NCBI RefSeq assembly: GCF_900496995.4
Contig: NC_044018.1
Coordinates: forward strand, 27,669,724-27,733,723
Length of the DNA stretch: 64,000 nt
Origin: Aquila chrysaetos chrysaetos
Taxonomy: Eukaryota; Chordata; Aves; Accipitriformes; Accipitridae
Reading direction: 5' to 3'
Shown here: positions 37,070 through 48,700 of the stretch, piece by piece
Position numbering within the stretch: position 1 is the first letter of the stretch
How the letters are laid out: each line of letters opens with the position of its first letter
Translations under genes and position numbers: made by a program
Notes under the pieces: model-generated
The model's input: only the letters and a program-made list of their open reading frames with translations
Database searches by the model: none
Told to the model about the DNA's origin: nothing

Positions 37070-38400
37070 TTTAGTTTTGGTCATAGGATTCTCCACTCAC
37101 CTTTTGTAAAAATAGATTAGAATTCCTTCTCATAGTATCAGGAGTAAGATCAGCCCTTTCACTCTGTGTAGCACACTGCTCACACTGCCCACTGGAGACT
37201 GGAGCAGCAATTTTCCTGGAAGAACCGTCATCTGTGATTGTTTTTCCTTGCAATTCACATACCCATGCATCTAGGACCAAGGTAAGTTTTCCATCCCACT
37301 TCATCAGATCTTCTCTGTGTTCATGCAGGTAAGACCACAGGGTACCCTGTGGTGTGTACCTTCTATCTCCTCTCTCTTGAGCAGAGTGACACTTATTCCT
37401 GATAGGTGAGATATTGGTCCGTACAGGTGGGAGGCAGAACTTATCCTCACATTGCTGGAACTCTCAGGACAGTTTCTTGGCTAATATGTCTGGCAGTTTC
37501 TCCACAGCTGAGATGAGGGAGGAAGAGACACTTTCTTCATATTGCCAGAGTCACCCAGCCAATTCATCCATTGTTGGTCCCTCTTCATCTTTCCAGTCCA
37601 TTACTGCCAATGAGTTGGCATATGACGATGGTGTGCTCTGTGTAAACTTCGCCACATGGGTTGCGTGCAGTGGACTTCATCTGGATCTGTGGATAGCTGT
37701 GCCTTGTCTGGGTCATAATAAGCCATCTCCCACACAGCTAATTCCCTCAGGTACTGGATATCTTTCTCCATGGTAATCCATTTGCTTGGATGATGTTCAA
37801 CATCTTCCTTGAAGGGATGCATTTCCCTCATGCCTGACAGAAGTTGCCTTCAGAAGCTGAGGGCTTGTGTCTTTTTTCCAACAGCTTTGTCAATGCCCCC
37901 TTCCCTGGAAAGGGATCCCAGCTGCTTGGCTTCCCTACCCTCTAATTCCAAGCCACTGGCTCCATTATCCCAGCATCAGAGCAGCCAGGTGATAATGTGC
38001 TTGCCTTGACGATGGCTAAAATCTTTTCGCATATCCTGCAGCTCACTCAGGGATAGAGATCAGGTGATTACCTCTGGTTCTGCCTCTTCCTCCTGTTCTT
38101 GTGATGACTCTGGTTCGTCTTCATCCCCTCACTATGTGAACTGATTTTTTTTTATATTTCTTCTTCTGTATAGGGGCGACTGATACTGGTACTGGTTGAT
38201 TCTCCAGTTCAGCTGCATCACCTATTGCTGGAGTTTGAATAGCCACAGTGTCTGCCACCAGCGTCTGAGTAGCCGCAGTACCTGTCACAGGGGTTGATCT
38301 CTGGGTGGTACTTCTAAATAGTTGTTTAACCCTAAACAGGACCTGAACCATATTCAGGAACATGCTGGTTCCTAGCAATAGGACCATGCCGATTTCAACA
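37070..38400 (-). pseudogene. ERVL gag remnant
   Basis: This lies between the primer-binding site and the protease motif. Short minus-strand frames (38387-38121, 37831-37601, 37304-37071) are rich in Thr, Ala and Gln or contain hydrophobic blocks, but are interrupted by stops and frame changes. Assignment to gag is by position, since I cannot show a capsid or zinc-knuckle motif with confidence. Confidence 0.6.
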
Positions 38401-38869
38401 TCCCAAGGATATTAAAAATTTGCAAAATTCCCAAACGCTATTGCAGTTAGCTTGGCGGAGAAGGGGAAGATGTGGGAAGATGTCTCCCCCATAGGTTGGC
38501 TCCCTGAGAAAAGGTAAAAAGTGTAATTATTAACAATTTCCACTAGATGGCTCCTGAAGTATAGAGGTGACGACAATGCTGAGTGCAAATACCGGATTAG
38601 TCCCATGGCAGATAATTTTATCAGTGTTACATAGTACAGCAAAGCAAAAACCTTAATCCACTTCACCTTACAGGTGATAAGCAGTAGCACAGGGACTGTA
38701 TATGGCAGGTGAGGTGATACATAACACAGCTCTTAAGAATGAGCACTACGACTCTAAAAGCCAATAAATCAACATTGTGACTAGCAACTATTAAACTAAT
38801 ATAATGAATGCTTATAACAAATTTGTTTTAACACGCTCTGGTTAGATCTGTCATTATCTCAACCTTTCA

Positions 38870-38888
38870 GGCCCCATGCCGGGTGCCA
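38870..38888 (-). other. Primer-binding site, tRNA-Leu-like
   Basis: Nine bases inside the 5' LTR edge the minus strand reads TGGCACCCGGCATGGGGCC. It matches about 13 of 19 positions of the complement of a tRNA-Leu 3' end (TGGTACCAGGAGTGGGGTT, from memory), as expected for ERVL and with decay. Confidence 0.6.
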
Positions 38889-38897
38889 AAAAAGGAC

Positions 38898-39514
38898 TGT
38901 AATGGTTTAAGCCCAGCTGGGAACTAGGCACCACACAGCCGCTTGCTCACTCCCCTCCTCGCAGTGGGATGGGGAGGAGAATAAGAAAAAAAAAAGTAAA
39001 AGTCCTGGGTTGAGATAAGAACGATTTAATAACTAAAGTAAAATAAAATGTAATACTAACAACAACAGTAATAAAATATAGTAATAATAATAATAATTGT
39101 AATGAAAAGGAGTAAAATAAAATAAAATAATAATTTAAAAAAAAAACACCCAAAAAACCAAGAAAAAGACAAGTGATGCACAATGCAATTGCTGACCACC
39201 ATTGATGTCTGAGCAGTGATCCATGCCTCCTGGCCAGCTCCCCCCCAGTTTATATACTGAGCATGACATTCTATGGTATGGAATATCCCTTTGGCTAGTT
39301 CAGGTCAGCTGTCCTGGCCATGCTCCCTCCCAGCTTCTTGTGCACCTCCTCGCTTGCAGAATATGGGAAGTTGAAAAATCCTTAACTTAGGGTAAGTACT
39401 TAGCAACAAATAAAACATCAATCTGTGATTAACATTATTCTCACACGAAATCCAAAACACACTGTACCAGCTGCTAAGAAGAAAATTAACTCTATCCCAT
39501 CTGAAACCAGGACA
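38898..39514 (-). repeat. 5' LTR of ERVL provirus
   Basis: 617 bp. In minus-strand sense it starts TGTCCTGGTTTCAGATGG and ends CATTACA. A TATAAA promoter element, then an A/T-rich trinucleotide stretch (about 39050-39130), then a polyadenylation region before the final G-rich end give the U3-R-U5 orientation. Primer-binding sequence follows at its inner edge. Confidence 0.92.
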
Positions 39515-40328
39515 ACAGCCTCATATCTCTTTATTTTTTTTATTGTCCTATGATTTTGCAAGTGCTTATCAGTTTCATTGCCCACCTGATTCCATTCCAT
39601 GTTATTCATCTTGGTTTGAATCATTCATCTCCACCATTTTGAATGTTATTTTTAAACATTTATTTAGTGTCTGACAACATTTCTTACACATTTAGGTCCA
39701 TTTGCCTTGCATCTTAAGCACTTTTATTAGTCTTTTACAATATTTTCTGTAATTTAGTGACTCTGTATCTTGCTGATTCTTCATCCCTTGCATCTTTTTG
39801 CTCTGAATTGATTCTTCTTAATGGACTCAATAAAAGTTTATATTTGAAAATAAATATTACTTGGAGAAAAGGGTATTTAAAAGATGCTCTGTATAGATTG
39901 AAAAAGGAAAAAAAGTCTATGCAGTCTCTGTAACTTCTTTGAAGCAAAAAAAAAATCAGACATAACATTACTTAGCCCATATTCGATAGCTTTACAGACT
40001 TGTAGAGATTTTGAGATTGCAAAAACAAAAAAGAGAAATAGCTTGCATAGTGCCATGATTGGTGTAAACTAATGGTTCCTCTTAGTCTTGCAGAGAACTG
40101 ATCTATCCTATTCTAGAAACAGAGCCCAGATCTTCATGGGTGGGGACAGCAGAATGACAGGAAAACATCTGAGAGAATAGGAAAAAAGTATGTTAAAGCA
40201 TCTTTGCTGACTACTTTGACTCTTTTGCATCATGACATAAATCTAATTGCAAAAATATACATGCTTATGTAATTAGAGTCTGAAAGCTTTAATTATTATT
40301 TTACCCCTCACTTTCCATTTGTTTTCAG
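39515..40328 (+). other. BEND6 intron 4, right part
   Basis: AT-rich intronic sequence between the provirus and exon 5, beginning with the right copy of the ACAGC target duplication. No other repeat recognised. Confidence 0.7.
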
Positions 40329-40546
40329 TGTTGCCGCAGGCAGTCACCCATTTTGAGGAACTGGTAGGGATGGCTGAAGCACTGCTCAAAGGGGGAGTGA
40401 CATCGTCTACGTCCAGTCTGCACTCACACGCTGTTTGGAAAGCATCTAACAATCCAATAGCAGATTCATATGCAGCTATGCATAGTAACTCCAGCTCACC
40501 AGTAACTTTGAATGTGGAAGATGAGGAGCAACAGACCGAAAAACAG
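40329..40546 (+). CDS. BEND6: BEND6 coding exon 5
   Basis: Acceptor ttgttttcag|TG and donor CAG|GTCAGT. Residues 207-279 begin VLPQAVTHFEELVGMAEALL, almost identical to human, followed by a Ser/Thr/Asn-rich linker (SSTSSLHSHAVWKASNN, NSSSPVTLN) and a Glu-rich end (EDEEQQTEKQ). It joins the coiled coil to the BEN domain. It lies between inverted LTR copies at 38898-39514 and 42669-43266. Confidence 0.93.
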
Positions 40547-41862
40547 GTCAGTTAACAGGCAATTTTAGGCATAAAAATTAAAACTTTATACAATACAAAC
40601 TTTACTGTTATAGTATAACGAATATAAAAATAAGCATCAGTAAAAATCATTTTATCATCATTCAGCTGATGACGTGACTTGTGCAGAAGGCTCTTTTCAT
40701 GACAAACACTAGACTTAATTTAGTGTGCTGGTACACTCTCAAACTTGCTTTGATTTTTGTGGCTTTGCACCTCTATGACTAAGGGCAGAATGTAGATACA
40801 TGAAGAAAATACCGAGATCCAGGAATAACTTTCAGCCTAATGTTTTGGATGCCAGAGGGGAATGGTAGTATTTCAGAGATCATCTAAGAAAAATACCATC
40901 AGTCTGTTTAAACTGTTAATAAGTAAATGGAGAATGGTATGTTTCTGCTCTTGTTCCAGACACTGGCCAGCAGTTAAGTAGAAAAACATATATATAGATA
41001 CTGAGTAAAGATGTTCCCCTATTGTCTGTAATTATAACAGAGCACAACTGAGAAATCTGAGGCACAGAGGCTGTACATGAAAAATGTAAAGACACAACCA
41101 GAAGAATATTTCAGCTTCTGCATTCACAATTTACATATACATGCTTATGCACTGAGTCATGCTGGTCAGTGGAAACCATTCTCGTGTGTTGTCATGGGGT
41201 CCTAAAACCCAAAGAAATATATTATCAAGGTATGATGTTTTGACTGAATATTGCAATACACAAAATTTGACCTAACATCTCCAAAACAACAAAAAGACCT
41301 AATTTTCTAAGCAACCTAGCCTCACTTAATAGAGGTAGCTCAAAATTACCCATTAGGAGAGTTCAAATACTCAGGCTGTACAACTGCTGTGTGTAGAAGT
41401 CACTCTTACAACCCAGGACCAAATGTCACAGTTCTTAAGGCATGTCTGCTCAGAGGCAGGACTATTAGCTTGGGCATAGTGCCATGCTCCCAAGGCTGTA
41501 CAAAATGATGCCAGAACTGGACCACAGTCAGCCTGCATGGAGTGCAAGCAGAAGGATTTAGATATGTCTGAACATGTCCTGTCTCCACTAGTGAGTAATA
41601 AGGATTGCATGGTGTTTGCTAGGATGAATGGGGTCCTTAGTCTGCCCCGCACTTGCTTCTGAAAAAAATCAACCTGTGTGTATAGTTCCAAATGTTGAGT
41701 GGTATGCAAGTTTAGCATTGATCTCAAGCACACAGTTTTCAGAGATTACTTTTGAAATTGTGGTTTAAAAAAACAAAATTTAAAAGATACTTCAGAGGTA
41801 ATACTATATAATATTTCTAGAGAACATCAATAGTTATGCTTATGACCAATTTTGTTTTCCAG
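40547..41862 (+). other. BEND6 intron 5
   Basis: 1.3 kb of AT-rich intron. A minus-strand open frame at 41733-41371 (120 codons) has no recognisable domain and is not called. Confidence 0.7.
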
Positions 41863-42055
41863 TTCAAGATCGAAAAGTGGCAGATTGCACTTTGTAACAA
41901 GAGCAAACCTCAAAAGTTTATAAATGACTTGATGCAAGCACTTTATACACATGAATACATGGCTACGCACAGCCTGACAGGTGCAAAGTCCTCCTCTTCA
42001 AAGGATAAAGCGGCAAAACCAGCTATGAATCAGAATGAAGTTCAGGAAATCATAG
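41863..42055 (+). CDS. BEND6: BEND6 coding exon 6 (BEN domain, first part)
   Basis: Acceptor ttgttttccag|TTC and donor ATAG|GTGATG; 64 codons plus one base (residues 280-343). It contains the BEN-domain hallmarks EKWQIALCNKSKPQKFINDL, a Tyr-rich helix (ALYTHEYMATHSLTG), a Ser/Lys loop and PAMNQNEVQEIIG, matching human BEND6 nearly residue for residue. The BEN domain is an all-helical DNA- and protein-binding fold. The donor is weaker than its neighbours, but the junction to exon 7 is exact. Confidence 0.94.
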
Positions 42056-42668
42056 GTGATGACTTGTTATCATTGCTCACTGTGGCAGTGACTTGACAGA
42101 GGGCTTTCTCTGAGGGAGGGGCTGTAATGCTTAACGGCTGGTCTACTCAGGTGATGTGCTGTTTTGTATTTCCTTCTTTGGCTACATACTTTTTTAAACC
42201 ATCTGTTACAAATACTGTCAGTGAAATGCTAAATAGTAGTATTTCTATTGTGTGAATTTTGTTGGTTTTATTTAAGTGACTACTCAGGCACAGTGAGCCT
42301 TTGAAAGGTTAATCTACAACAGTCAAACTTGGAGCATGATGATAATGGATAAGGGAAAGCAAAGAGAGGACACACTTGGATCAAATTTAAAATTGTGTCT
42401 GCTATATTCTTAAGTTAATGAATGTTATGAATTCTGACATTTTAAATAGCACTGGAGGCAAAATGAGACAATAAGTATAGAAGACAAGAATAGTGATCGG
42501 AGAAACAAGCAAAATTTGTTTTATGCTGAGGTTTAAGGCAGATGTTTGGTGCATAGGAAAGAGAATCATATCAGATGGAAGTAGCAGTTTTAAAGAAAGC
42601 AGTATTTTGTGAGCCCATGAAGTCTGATTTTTATTGGATTCACACCTATAGCTTAATACTTGAACAAC

Positions 42669-43266
42669 TGTCCTGGTTGTGGCTGGGATAGAGTTAATTG
42701 TCTTCTTAGTAGCTGGTACAGTGTGTTTTGGATTTAGTATAAGAATAATGTTGATAACACACTGATGTTTTAGTTGTTGCTAAGTAGCGCTTATCCTAAG
42801 TTAAGGATTTTTTGGTTTCCCATGTTCTGCTAACAAGCAGGTGTACAAGAAGCTGGGAGGGAGCATGGCCAGGACAGTGGACCCAAACGAGCCAAAGGGA
42901 TATTCCACCATCATTCCAATCACATGTCATGCTCAGTCTATAAACTGGGGGGAGTTGGCCAGGAGGTGCAGATCACTGCTCGGGCATTGGTCTGCGGGTG
43001 GTGAGCAATGGCATTGTGCATCACTTGTCTATTTCTTGGGTTTTATTTTTCTCTTTTGTTTAAATACTCCTTTTCATTACAATTATTATTATTATATTTT
43101 ATTATTATTTATTATATTTTATTTTACTTTAGTTATTAAATCGTTCTTATCTCAACCCATGAGTTTTACTTTTTTTCCTGATTCTCCTCCCCATCCCACT
43201 GGGGGTGGGGGGAGTGAGTGAGCAGCTGCGTGGTGCTTAGTTGCTGGCTGGGCTTAAACCACGACA
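42669..43266 (+). repeat. Solo LTR, same ERVL family, in BEND6 intron 6
   Basis: 598 bp starting TGTCCTGGTTGTGGCTGG and ending AAACCACGACA. It has a TATAAA element before CTGGGGGGAG, an AT-rich trinucleotide run (about 43080-43125) and the G-rich 3' end. The 5-bp flank ACAAC is repeated exactly on both sides (42664-42668 and 43267-43271). No internal region is present, so it arose by LTR-LTR recombination. It is in the same orientation as BEND6. Confidence 0.93.
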
Positions 43267-44502
43267 ACAACATAGCCTAAATTCCTGTACTAGAATCCTT
43301 CCCGATTGCCATTCCCTTGGACTTCCCCAGTTCTCTCAGTTCCCTTCCCAGCTTAGCTCCATTTTCTGTACCTTGGTCCAGTTTTGTTGAAGTTGGCTAC
43401 CAGTTTCAAAAGTTCTCAGTTGCAGAAATCTCTTTTCCTTAAGAACCTAGCTAGAGAAAAAGGCCCAAAGTCAAGAGAGAGAAAAGGGAAGAGTGTGTTA
43501 ACATGGTGAAAATATATTTAGAGGTGGTAAAATGAGACCATTTCAGAATGATGTATGAGAAAAATTAAAAAGATTTCATGGGATGAGAAGAACGGTTGGA
43601 CTCAATAATCTTAATGGTCTTTTCCAACCTAAATGATTCTGTGATTGTATGAGCTACTAGTGACTTTTGTAAAGGTGGATTCTAGAGAAGGGTCTAGGCA
43701 AAACTGAAAAGGAAAGCAGAGAAGATAATCAGGACATTGAATACAGCATGCCACGGAGAATTCAGTGATAAAGGGGAGCCTATAAAGAAGTCAGAGAAGT
43801 CAAATAAATCTGTTAAAGGAAACAGGAACACTCCTGAATTCAAATACAAAACTGTCAACATTATACAAGAGAGAAAGAAAAATAAGAAGGAAGCCTGGGA
43901 GTTCTAGGACTGTAGAAAATGAGTTAGTAGATCAGATTAAAGAAGATAGAAACTGTAAGACTTCAAAATGGAATTAAAGGGGTGAAAAATCAAGAGAAGG
44001 GAAGATGATGAAGAAGAGGGGAGCAGGAATCACATTCCTGATGTTGAGTCCTGTTAGTATTGCAGTCAAAAAAGTTAGCCAAGCAAAACAGAAGGGAAAT
44101 TTTTAGGGAAAGAGACATCATCTGCAAATGAATATTAATGAACAAAAACTGTAAGATTCAGAGGCAAAAGTACTGATGAGAATAAGAAAAGGACTCTCTG
44201 ATCAAGAAGAGAGCAAAGGGAAAGAGGATGAGCAAACACAAATCACTCACTACAGGAAGCCCTTGTGGCCCTGGAATTCCCTTTGAGTCTGCGAAGAGCA
44301 GGCACAACAATATGGAAGGCACAGAGAAAAGCAAGAGCTGGCACATGCAAAATCAGTGAAGTAGTGTGTGAAGATAGCAAAGTAACTAGAGCTGAAGCTG
44401 AAGTAGCTGGAAATTTCAAAGATGCAAGAAATGCATTTTTAGATCACACATCTGTTGTTTACCTGATTTGGAGGCCTCATCTATCGTTTCTTTATTTTGC
44501 AG
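43267..44502 (+). other. BEND6 intron 6, right part
   Basis: AT-rich, purine-biased intron with one small CR1 tail (listed separately). No exon or RNA gene recognised. Confidence 0.7.
43590..43652 (+). mobile_element. CR1 LINE, short 3'-end fragment
   Basis: The stretch GGTTGGACTCAATAATCTT, then GGTCTTTTCCAACCTAAATG and an ATTCTGTGATTGTATGA tail is the typical extreme 3' end of avian CR1, including the octamer-type tail. The rest is 5'-truncated. Confidence 0.8.
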
Positions 44503-44645
44503 GAATCACAAAACAATTGTTTCCAAACACAGATGATGCTTTAATTAGGCGAATGATGGGACAAAAACTGAACAATTGCACCAAGAAGCCGATTTTAAGC
44601 AAAGATCTTAACTCAGGTGCTTTTCAGAAGCATAGCTTTTGGTAA
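44503..44645 (+). CDS. BEND6: BEND6 coding exon 7 (BEN domain end, stop)
   Basis: Acceptor tttattttgcag|GA. It encodes ITKQLFPNTDDALIRRMMGQ and KLNNCTKKPILSKDLNS, as in human up to that point, then a divergent tail GAFQKHSFW and TAA at 44643-44645. The stop overlaps a perfect donor consensus (TTTTG|GTAAGT, GT at 44642-44643), so some transcripts may splice onward and have another C terminus. Human BEND6, as remembered, ends shortly after LNS with QDIK. With this stop the protein is 390 residues. Confidence 0.85.
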
Positions 44646-45309
44646 GTCTTAAAAAAATTGTAGCCTGCAATGTGTAATTCCATATATTACCCTGTGGTAA
44701 CAAAATCTAAAAGCAATCTTAAAATTACCATGAAGATACATGTTCATATATGCATTGCCAAGTAGATAAGTATTTTCGTAACCTTGTACAAAAGGTACGT
44801 AGTAGAGAAGCAGCCCAGCTTAACATTACAGCACAAAAAAAGTTGTTCATTCTAGACAAAGCAGCACCAGGCTATTAAATTACAGGAAGAGAACACAGAA
44901 GTAAACACATGGAGTTACTTTGATCAATATGACTATTTTAGTTTTGCCATTATTTACTTTTCTTATTATTCTCTGTAGGCTCTCCTGAGACCAGTCAATT
45001 CCATTTTCATGTCACCTGTTGTGCCTCAATTAACCCACAAGTAAAGATAAGGAAAATCACACCTCTTTTGTACCTACTGATAAAAGTACTGTAGGAGAGC
45101 TAAATTAGCAATCTTTTACCGCCAGAAGAGTCTAAATTATTGGGGCAGAGGAGTTATTAAATAACATCTTGCTCATTATGGCCATTCTTACCTTGTGAAC
45201 AAGACTAATCTAAAAGTGCTAAACTCATCCCTATTGTTGGTGAAGTCAGCTATTTGCATAGTACTGTTTCCACATATACCCCAAATACCCAAATATGTAC
45301 TCCACAAAT
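44646..45309 (+). other. BEND6: Probable BEND6 3' UTR or downstream flank
   Basis: Follows the BEND6 stop. It contains ATTAAA near 44874 as a possible weak polyadenylation signal. The 3' end cannot be fixed from sequence, because later AATAAA motifs (about 46086, 46799, 47095 and 49196) are also possible. Confidence 0.4.
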
Positions 45310-45712
45310 ACCACGTATCACAGAATAGCTGACGTTGGGAGGGACCTCTGTAGATTGGCTAGTCCAGCACCCGCTGCTCAAAGCAGGGTCACCTAGACCA
45401 GGTTGCTCAGAGCCATGTACAGTTTGGTTGAGTATCTCCAAGGATGGAGACTCCACCACCTCTCTGGGCAACCTGTGCCAGTGCTCAGTCACTCTCACAG
45501 TGAAAAAGTGTTTCCTGATGTTCAGATGGCACCTCCTGTGTTTCAGTTTCTGCCCATTGCCTCTGGTTCTGCCACCGGGCACCACAAAGACAAGGCTGCA
45601 TCTTCTTCACACCCTCCCATCAGATATTAATACACATAGATAAGATCTGCTTGAGCCTTCTTGAGGCTAAAGAGTCCCAGCTCGCTCAGCCTCTCCTCAG
45701 GAACAGGATAAA
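45310..45712 (-). mobile_element. CR1 LINE, 5'-truncated 3' UTR copy
   Basis: About 400 bp. The plus strand reads the complement of a CR1 3' region (CACAGAATAGCTGACGTTGG, then GAGGGACCTCTGTAG, GGATGGAGACTCCACCACCT, CACAGTGAAAAAGTGTTTCC, TGCCCATTGCCTCTGGTTCT). The CR1 3' end is at the left and the element is on the minus strand. No coding part is retained. Right of it is a short duplication of AACAGGATAAAAGATTAA-like sequence. Confidence 0.88.
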
Positions 45713-48700
45713 AGATTAACAAGGAACAGGATAAGAGATTAAAATCAGTGAGACAGGGAGAATAGATTTGTCCTTACTTAGACTTTCCATACTGAAGTAA
45801 TATTTTACTTCTTCCTAGTGCAGTTCTCTTGTGCATGTTTTAAAATCTGTATTTGCAACTGTAAGACACTTTATAACAAACAAACAAACAAAACCACCCC
45901 AAGATGTTTGACTATGTTATAACACAATTGTTTGAAAAGTAGCAGTGCTTTGCTACCAAAATTCCTCTCTAAGCCACCTGGTAATACTCCATGGACCACC
46001 AGTGGTCTATGAATTACTGCTTGAGAAATACCTAGATAGTATCTATTGGAAGAATCCACATACACAGGTTTTCCCATCTGGTAACAATAAACAAATGCAC
46101 CAGCCTGGCTAAAATACAATTTGTTATGTTAATGCTTTTCTTCTAGAGATGAGAAAGCTTCATAAAACAAAGGTCCTCTGTATTTGTAACATACAGTGTG
46201 CATTGATTCACTGTAGTATTTTTCCTTGTCCTTGACACAAGTGGTAAAAATAACAGCATAGAAACATAAACTCTGTCTCTTTGAAAGTATTAAATCTTAA
46301 ATATTTCATATTTTAAATCTTTTTTTTCATCAGATAAATCCACAAATTTTGCTAATTCCTGAGTCTTCTCATGTACAGACACAATATTCCTTGAAGCCTT
46401 GACGGGAGGATCTTGAGCTAGCACTATAACAATTCTGGGTTGTTTTTTAATACTGCCTATAGACTTTTAAATTTAAACTTGTTATCTTAAAGATATCTTT
46501 ATGTCTGTTATTGACAAATGCTTATGTAAAATGCAGTCCAACATTCATTGAAACCAATGCAGATATTGCCTGCATAGTCTCTCTTGAATGGATGCTTATT
46601 AGAATGCATTTATAATGGATTCATTTTACATCTGTTCAGAATTTTCTCACTGTAAAAGCATTTAAGCACCTTGAAAATAATCAAGATAATGGTGGTAATT
46701 CCTTTAACTCAGATGACACAAGTTTTCTCTGTAAGAAAACTAGGAGAATTTAAAAGTGCTCATAATCTCACTGTTACTCCTTCAGTTCACCTTCCAGCAA
46801 TAAAGTACAGAGAGGGGTCAAGAGAAAAACCTGTTGTGCAGTACCTTTAGTAACAACTTACACACAAGTCACTAACTTTTAAAACTGGTGATACTGCAGT
46901 TTTGATCTCCTCCCTTGCTGCTTTTCCTTCCTTGCCCACCTCTTCCACTTTTCCCCAGAATACAGTTACAATTCAAGAGAAAAAATTTGGAGTCAAATCC
47001 AACAAGACAGACAAGTCACCATCTCAGATTCATAAGGCTGAGGTGAAACAAGGAAAAGGGGAATATGTCAGTGAAGAAAACTAGTTAACTAGTTAATAAA
47101 CAAACTCTAATGCTTGGAAACTAAGAACAGTAGTAATTGCACATTTAATGTTAGTATCTCAAGCTTAGTTATAAATTGTCTCAACAGTGGTTCAACAGCT
47201 ACTTCTCAGGGCATCATCTCTTCAGCTGTTCCTCTCAGTACACAAGACCAGCAGGATGATGATTCACTAGCTGCTAATGCACAAATTCAGCAAAGTGACA
47301 GCTGTCTGACTCTCTCACCTCCCACCCCACAAGGTCAGCAGGAGTGCTACAAGCCCACTTCTTCTAAGGTGGAGTCTCATCTCATCAGCTCACCAGTGGC
47401 CTCTCCCAGCCAGGGTTGCGGACAGGATCTCAGGAATTCAGACAAGGAATGACAGAAGGTATTTCATACCAGTTCAAATTCTCAACGGAGATTAGGGAGA
47501 AGTATAAAATAAAAAAGACATAATATCTAAATGGGCCTAGCAACAGTGGACATATATACTGCAAGCAGAATAGAAGCCTGAGAACCATTTCCTCAAACAA
47601 ATGAAAATCCCACAACCTAGAAAAAAATAAAGGCATATTAGTATCTTTGGCTTTAAGATATTATTAAATATATGCATGTTATGCAGTAATTCAAAAAATG
47701 TAAACTTTTTCTGAAGAATATAAGTAGAGTTCCCCTTAGTTAGAAAAAGTCATTATTTAAAGTAATACCAAAAGAATGTGTAAGAGGAACCTTAAGCCCC
47801 TTGATTTCACCTTGACAGCTGATGGAAAACTGCTTTACTAATCAGACAGCTATTGGATATTAATACAAAAAAAAGATATAGAGGTATGAAAAGAGAATAG
47901 AAAAATTTCTTAGTGAGATGAGGACTATGGCCAGCACAGGGTTAGCAAGCACAGGGTCACGTGAGCAGAAAAGAAGAAATAAAATAGATATTTAAGGATG
48001 CTGTTACCTTGGAAAGAAGAAAACATTCTTAGGGCAATGAAACTGCAGCTCTCAAGATGTCTGCAGGAAAGAAGCAGTTCATTTTTAACCTCTGGAAGCT
48101 GGAAAGGCAATGAAAGAAGCCATGTTCTCTCTTAGCTCAGGAAAGAGTCCTCCAGGATAGCCTGTTTGGTTTTGGAGGCCGTAGCTTCTTTCATAGGCCT
48201 TCTGCTGCTGTTACTCTACTGGTTTGGCAGCTCTCACTCTCTCTTCTTCCCTGAACATCATGTCCATAGGATAAGGGTGCCTGATCCCTCCAGTCAGGAA
48301 ATGGAGGACAGTCTCTTGGAAGTGATTAGTAAAGGGTAGAGTTGCCAGCCTCTACTCCCTGTGTTTCGATTTTAGTATGCTACCTCTTGCTTAGAGAGAG
48401 GGTGGACAGGTGGACATTCCTCACGGGAATGGGACCAGAAAAATCCCAGTAACTGGGCAGTTCCTCTTGAGATGTGACACCACTTGTCCCAGGGAGCACC
48501 TGGCAGTCACACACCCTGTAACTGCCTGAGGAGGAGGGAAGGTACATTTTTTTTCCTCACTGGCTGATACCAGCTTTACAGGATGCTGGTAGCATGGGAA
48601 GGAGAGAACACTTGGATTATAGCTTTCATGCTTGAGTGTCCTTCTTCCAGAACAGAGAGTACTAACAGTTAAAACTATTTCATACGTGGCAAACAAGCAA

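Larger units (their letters stand above)
32854..39514 (-). mobile_element. ERVL-class endogenous retrovirus, full-length but defective provirus
   Basis: A provirus of about 6.66 kb in BEND6 intron 4, antisense to the gene. It has two related LTRs (5' LTR 38898-39514, 3' LTR 32854-33447), the same 5-bp flank ACAGC on both sides (32849-32853 and 39515-39519), a tRNA-Leu-like primer site, degraded gag and pol order on the minus strand, and no visible env. A 5-bp duplication and gag-pol without env fit ERVL. The LTRs differ at many sites (roughly 10% by eye), and pol is broken by many stops and frame changes, so it is an old inactive copy. Confidence 0.93.
30570..44645 (+). other. BEND6: BEND6 gene, coding part (7 exons, 390 codons)
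   Basis: Seven plus-strand exons (30603-30798, 30906-31051, 31565-31663, 32019-32196, 40329-40546, 41863-42055, 44503-44645) join without frame error. The product ends in a BEN domain and matches human BEND6 strongly from the residue equal to human Met1 onward. Known of the family: BEND6 is a neural nuclear BEN-solo protein that binds DNA through the BEN domain, interacts with CSL/RBPJ and opposes Notch-driven transcription. It differs from the remembered 279-aa human protein by 74 extra N-terminal residues, an extra 33-codon exon and a divergent C terminus. Intron 4 (8.1 kb) holds an antisense ERVL provirus and intron 6 a solo LTR. Confidence 0.9.

Noticed and set aside
46902..47452. Two plus-strand frames (60 and 112 codons, Ser/Gln-rich) after BEND6
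   Set aside because: No recognisable domain, no convincing splice pairing with each other or with BEND6, and a stop between them. Could be a decayed exon, but not supportable.
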